A DNA stretch of 6,863 nucleotides from Phycisphaeraceae bacterium. GTDB lineage: Bacteria > Planctomycetota > Phycisphaerae > Phycisphaerales > UBA1924. Positions 6,165 to 6,863 of this stretch are shown piece by piece. Positions within the stretch are counted from its first letter, which is position 1. Every line of letters begins with the position of its first letter. A program made the position numbers and the translations under genes. Below the pieces are notes generated by a model that saw only the letters and a list, made by a program, of their open reading frames with translations, ran no database searches and was not told where the DNA came from. The stretch is taken from the NCBI GenBank assembly GCA_009827205.1, contig WUAK01000149.1, positions 1 to 6,863 of the forward strand, written 5' to 3'.

Positions 6165-6170
6165 TAGTAT
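6165..6170 (+). promoter_or_regulatory. -10-like element just upstream of the MATE gene
   Basis: TAGTAT (four of six to TATAAT) ends ten bases before the ATG at 6181. No Shine-Dalgarno is seen before that ATG, so a leaderless or nearly leaderless message is possible. No good -35 was found, and read-through from the B12/GTPase gene 59 bp upstream is an alternative. Confidence 0.25.
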
Positions 6171-6180
6171 CGCCCTCGGC

Positions 6181-6863
6181 ATGACTGACAAACCAAACAC
6201 ACACGATGAGCCCAACGAACAGGAACTGGCGATCGATGCACAGACGCTCGATCCTTCGCAGGAATCCTGCGCCCCTGTCAAGAAAGGCGAGAGGCAACTC
6301 CTGACCGAGGACGGCAGGCTCACGCGTGGTCGGCTCGCTGGCCTCTCGATGAACAGGGCGATCTGGATCCTCGCTTGGCCCATCCTCGTCGAGAGTTATT
6401 TGAACTCACTTGTGGGCCTGACAGACACGATGCTGGCGTCCCAGATTTCTGCAGAGGCGACCGATGCGATCGGCGTGGCTTCCTACTTTGTCTGGTTCAT
6501 CGGACTCGTGGCGATGGCGCTGGCGACGGGCGCGACGGCGCTCGTGAGCAGATCCGTGGGCAAGCACAGGCTCTCGGTCGCCAACGCCGCGGTGGGGCAG
6601 ACCTACCTCGTCGCTATCGTTTCTGGTTTGATTGTCGGCGGGCTGATGGCGCTGTGTGCGCCGTTCATCGCTGAGCTTGTCAACCTCAAGGGCGGTGCGC
6701 GCGAGGCGTTCATCGGTTACCTGCGGATCGTGTCTGCGGGTGTGCCGATGAGCTCTGTGCTGTTCTCGGGGATTGCGTGCCTGAGGGGCGCTGGAGATTC
6801 GTACAGGCCTCTGGTTGCAATGGGCGTGTGCAACGTTGTGAACATATTTGTCAAGATCGGAAG
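6181..6863 (+). CDS. MATE family efflux transporter (partial, 3' end missing)
   Basis: The first 227 residues of a multidrug and toxic compound extrusion (MATE) transporter, an inner-membrane antiporter that exports cationic compounds using Na+ or H+. The frame is open to the window end, so the C-terminal half is not seen. After a hydrophilic N-terminal region of about 56 residues come helices near 60-82, 95-122, 138-165 and 180-200. Family features are A-W-P-I-L-V-E at 65-71, L-V-G-L-T-D-T-M-L at 77-85, G-A-T-A-L-V-S-R-S-V-G at 117-127, and C-L-R-G-A-G-D-S at 200-207. The ATG at 6181 gives the long acidic N-terminus; a Met at 57 (6349) would give a standard-length start but lacks an obvious ribosome site. 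The gene follows the B12/GTPase gene by 59 bp on the same strand; a functional link is not evident. The substrate is unknown. Confidence 0.9.
   Translation, partial: MTDKPNTHDEPNEQELAIDAQTLDPSQESCAPVKKGERQLLTEDGRLTRGRLAGLSMNRAIWILAWPILVESYLNSLVGLTDTMLASQISAEATDAIGVASYFVWFIGLVAMALATGATALVSRSVGKHRLSVANAAVGQTYLVAIVSGLIVGGLMALCAPFIAELVNLKGGAREAFIGYLRIVSAGVPMSSVLFSGIACLRGAGDSYRPLVAMGVCNVVNIFVKIG

Noticed and set aside
6128..6165. Two small hairpins after the B12/GTPase gene (stem 6128-6134 with 6139-6145; ACGTC 6149-6153 with GACGT 6161-6165)
   Set aside because: Stems are 7 bp with a wobble pair and 5 bp, and neither is followed by a T tract, so a terminator call is not supported.
5552..6383. 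Two long minus-strand frames opposite the B12/GTPase and MATE genes
   Set aside because: Both mirror strongly conserved coding on the plus strand and have low-complexity or unrecognisable products.

Overview
This is a GC-rich bacterial chromosomal window with eight genes on both strands. There are no RNA genes, insertion sequences or CRISPR repeats. The coding content suggests an aerobic or marine Gram-negative heterotroph. The mix points weakly to Planctomycetota, perhaps the Phycisphaerae: a PilZ protein, a secreted S1/P1 nuclease, a plant-like MTA/SAH nucleosidase, B12-mutase chaperone machinery, and weak or absent Shine-Dalgarno sites at several genes. No single gene is diagnostic of that placement.

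Region 1 (25-968) is a tight divergent pair. A small DUF1294 membrane protein is on the minus strand and a putative lipoprotein, distantly like DUF2459, is on the plus strand. Only 14-23 bp separate their start codons. Region 2 (1111-3216) is a two-gene plus-strand unit: a YcgR-like PilZ protein with intact c-di-GMP motifs, then a ThrE-type threonine/serine exporter that begins 9 bp after the PilZ stop in the same reading frame. The exporter converges on the next gene and shares a palindromic CTAG as stop codon.

Region 3 (3213-4880) holds a secreted zinc S1/P1 nuclease on the minus strand, divergent from a 5'-methylthioadenosine/S-adenosylhomocysteine nucleosidase of the plant MTN type. The first would release nucleotides outside the cytoplasm and the second recycles SAM by-products. 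Apart from adjacency nothing ties them together.

Region 4 (4881-6863) holds the most unusual gene: a mutase-type B12-binding domain fused directly to a MeaB/ArgK-like G domain, with no mutase catalytic domain attached. It looks like the front half of IcmF as a stand-alone protein, so its catalytic large subunit must be encoded elsewhere. It has its own candidate promoter, with a G7 tract in the spacer. A MATE-family efflux transporter follows and runs off the window end.

The main points to follow up are the split IcmF-like fusion, the plant-like nucleosidase, the PilZ protein with a long insertion between its two ligand motifs, and several unusually compact gene junctions.
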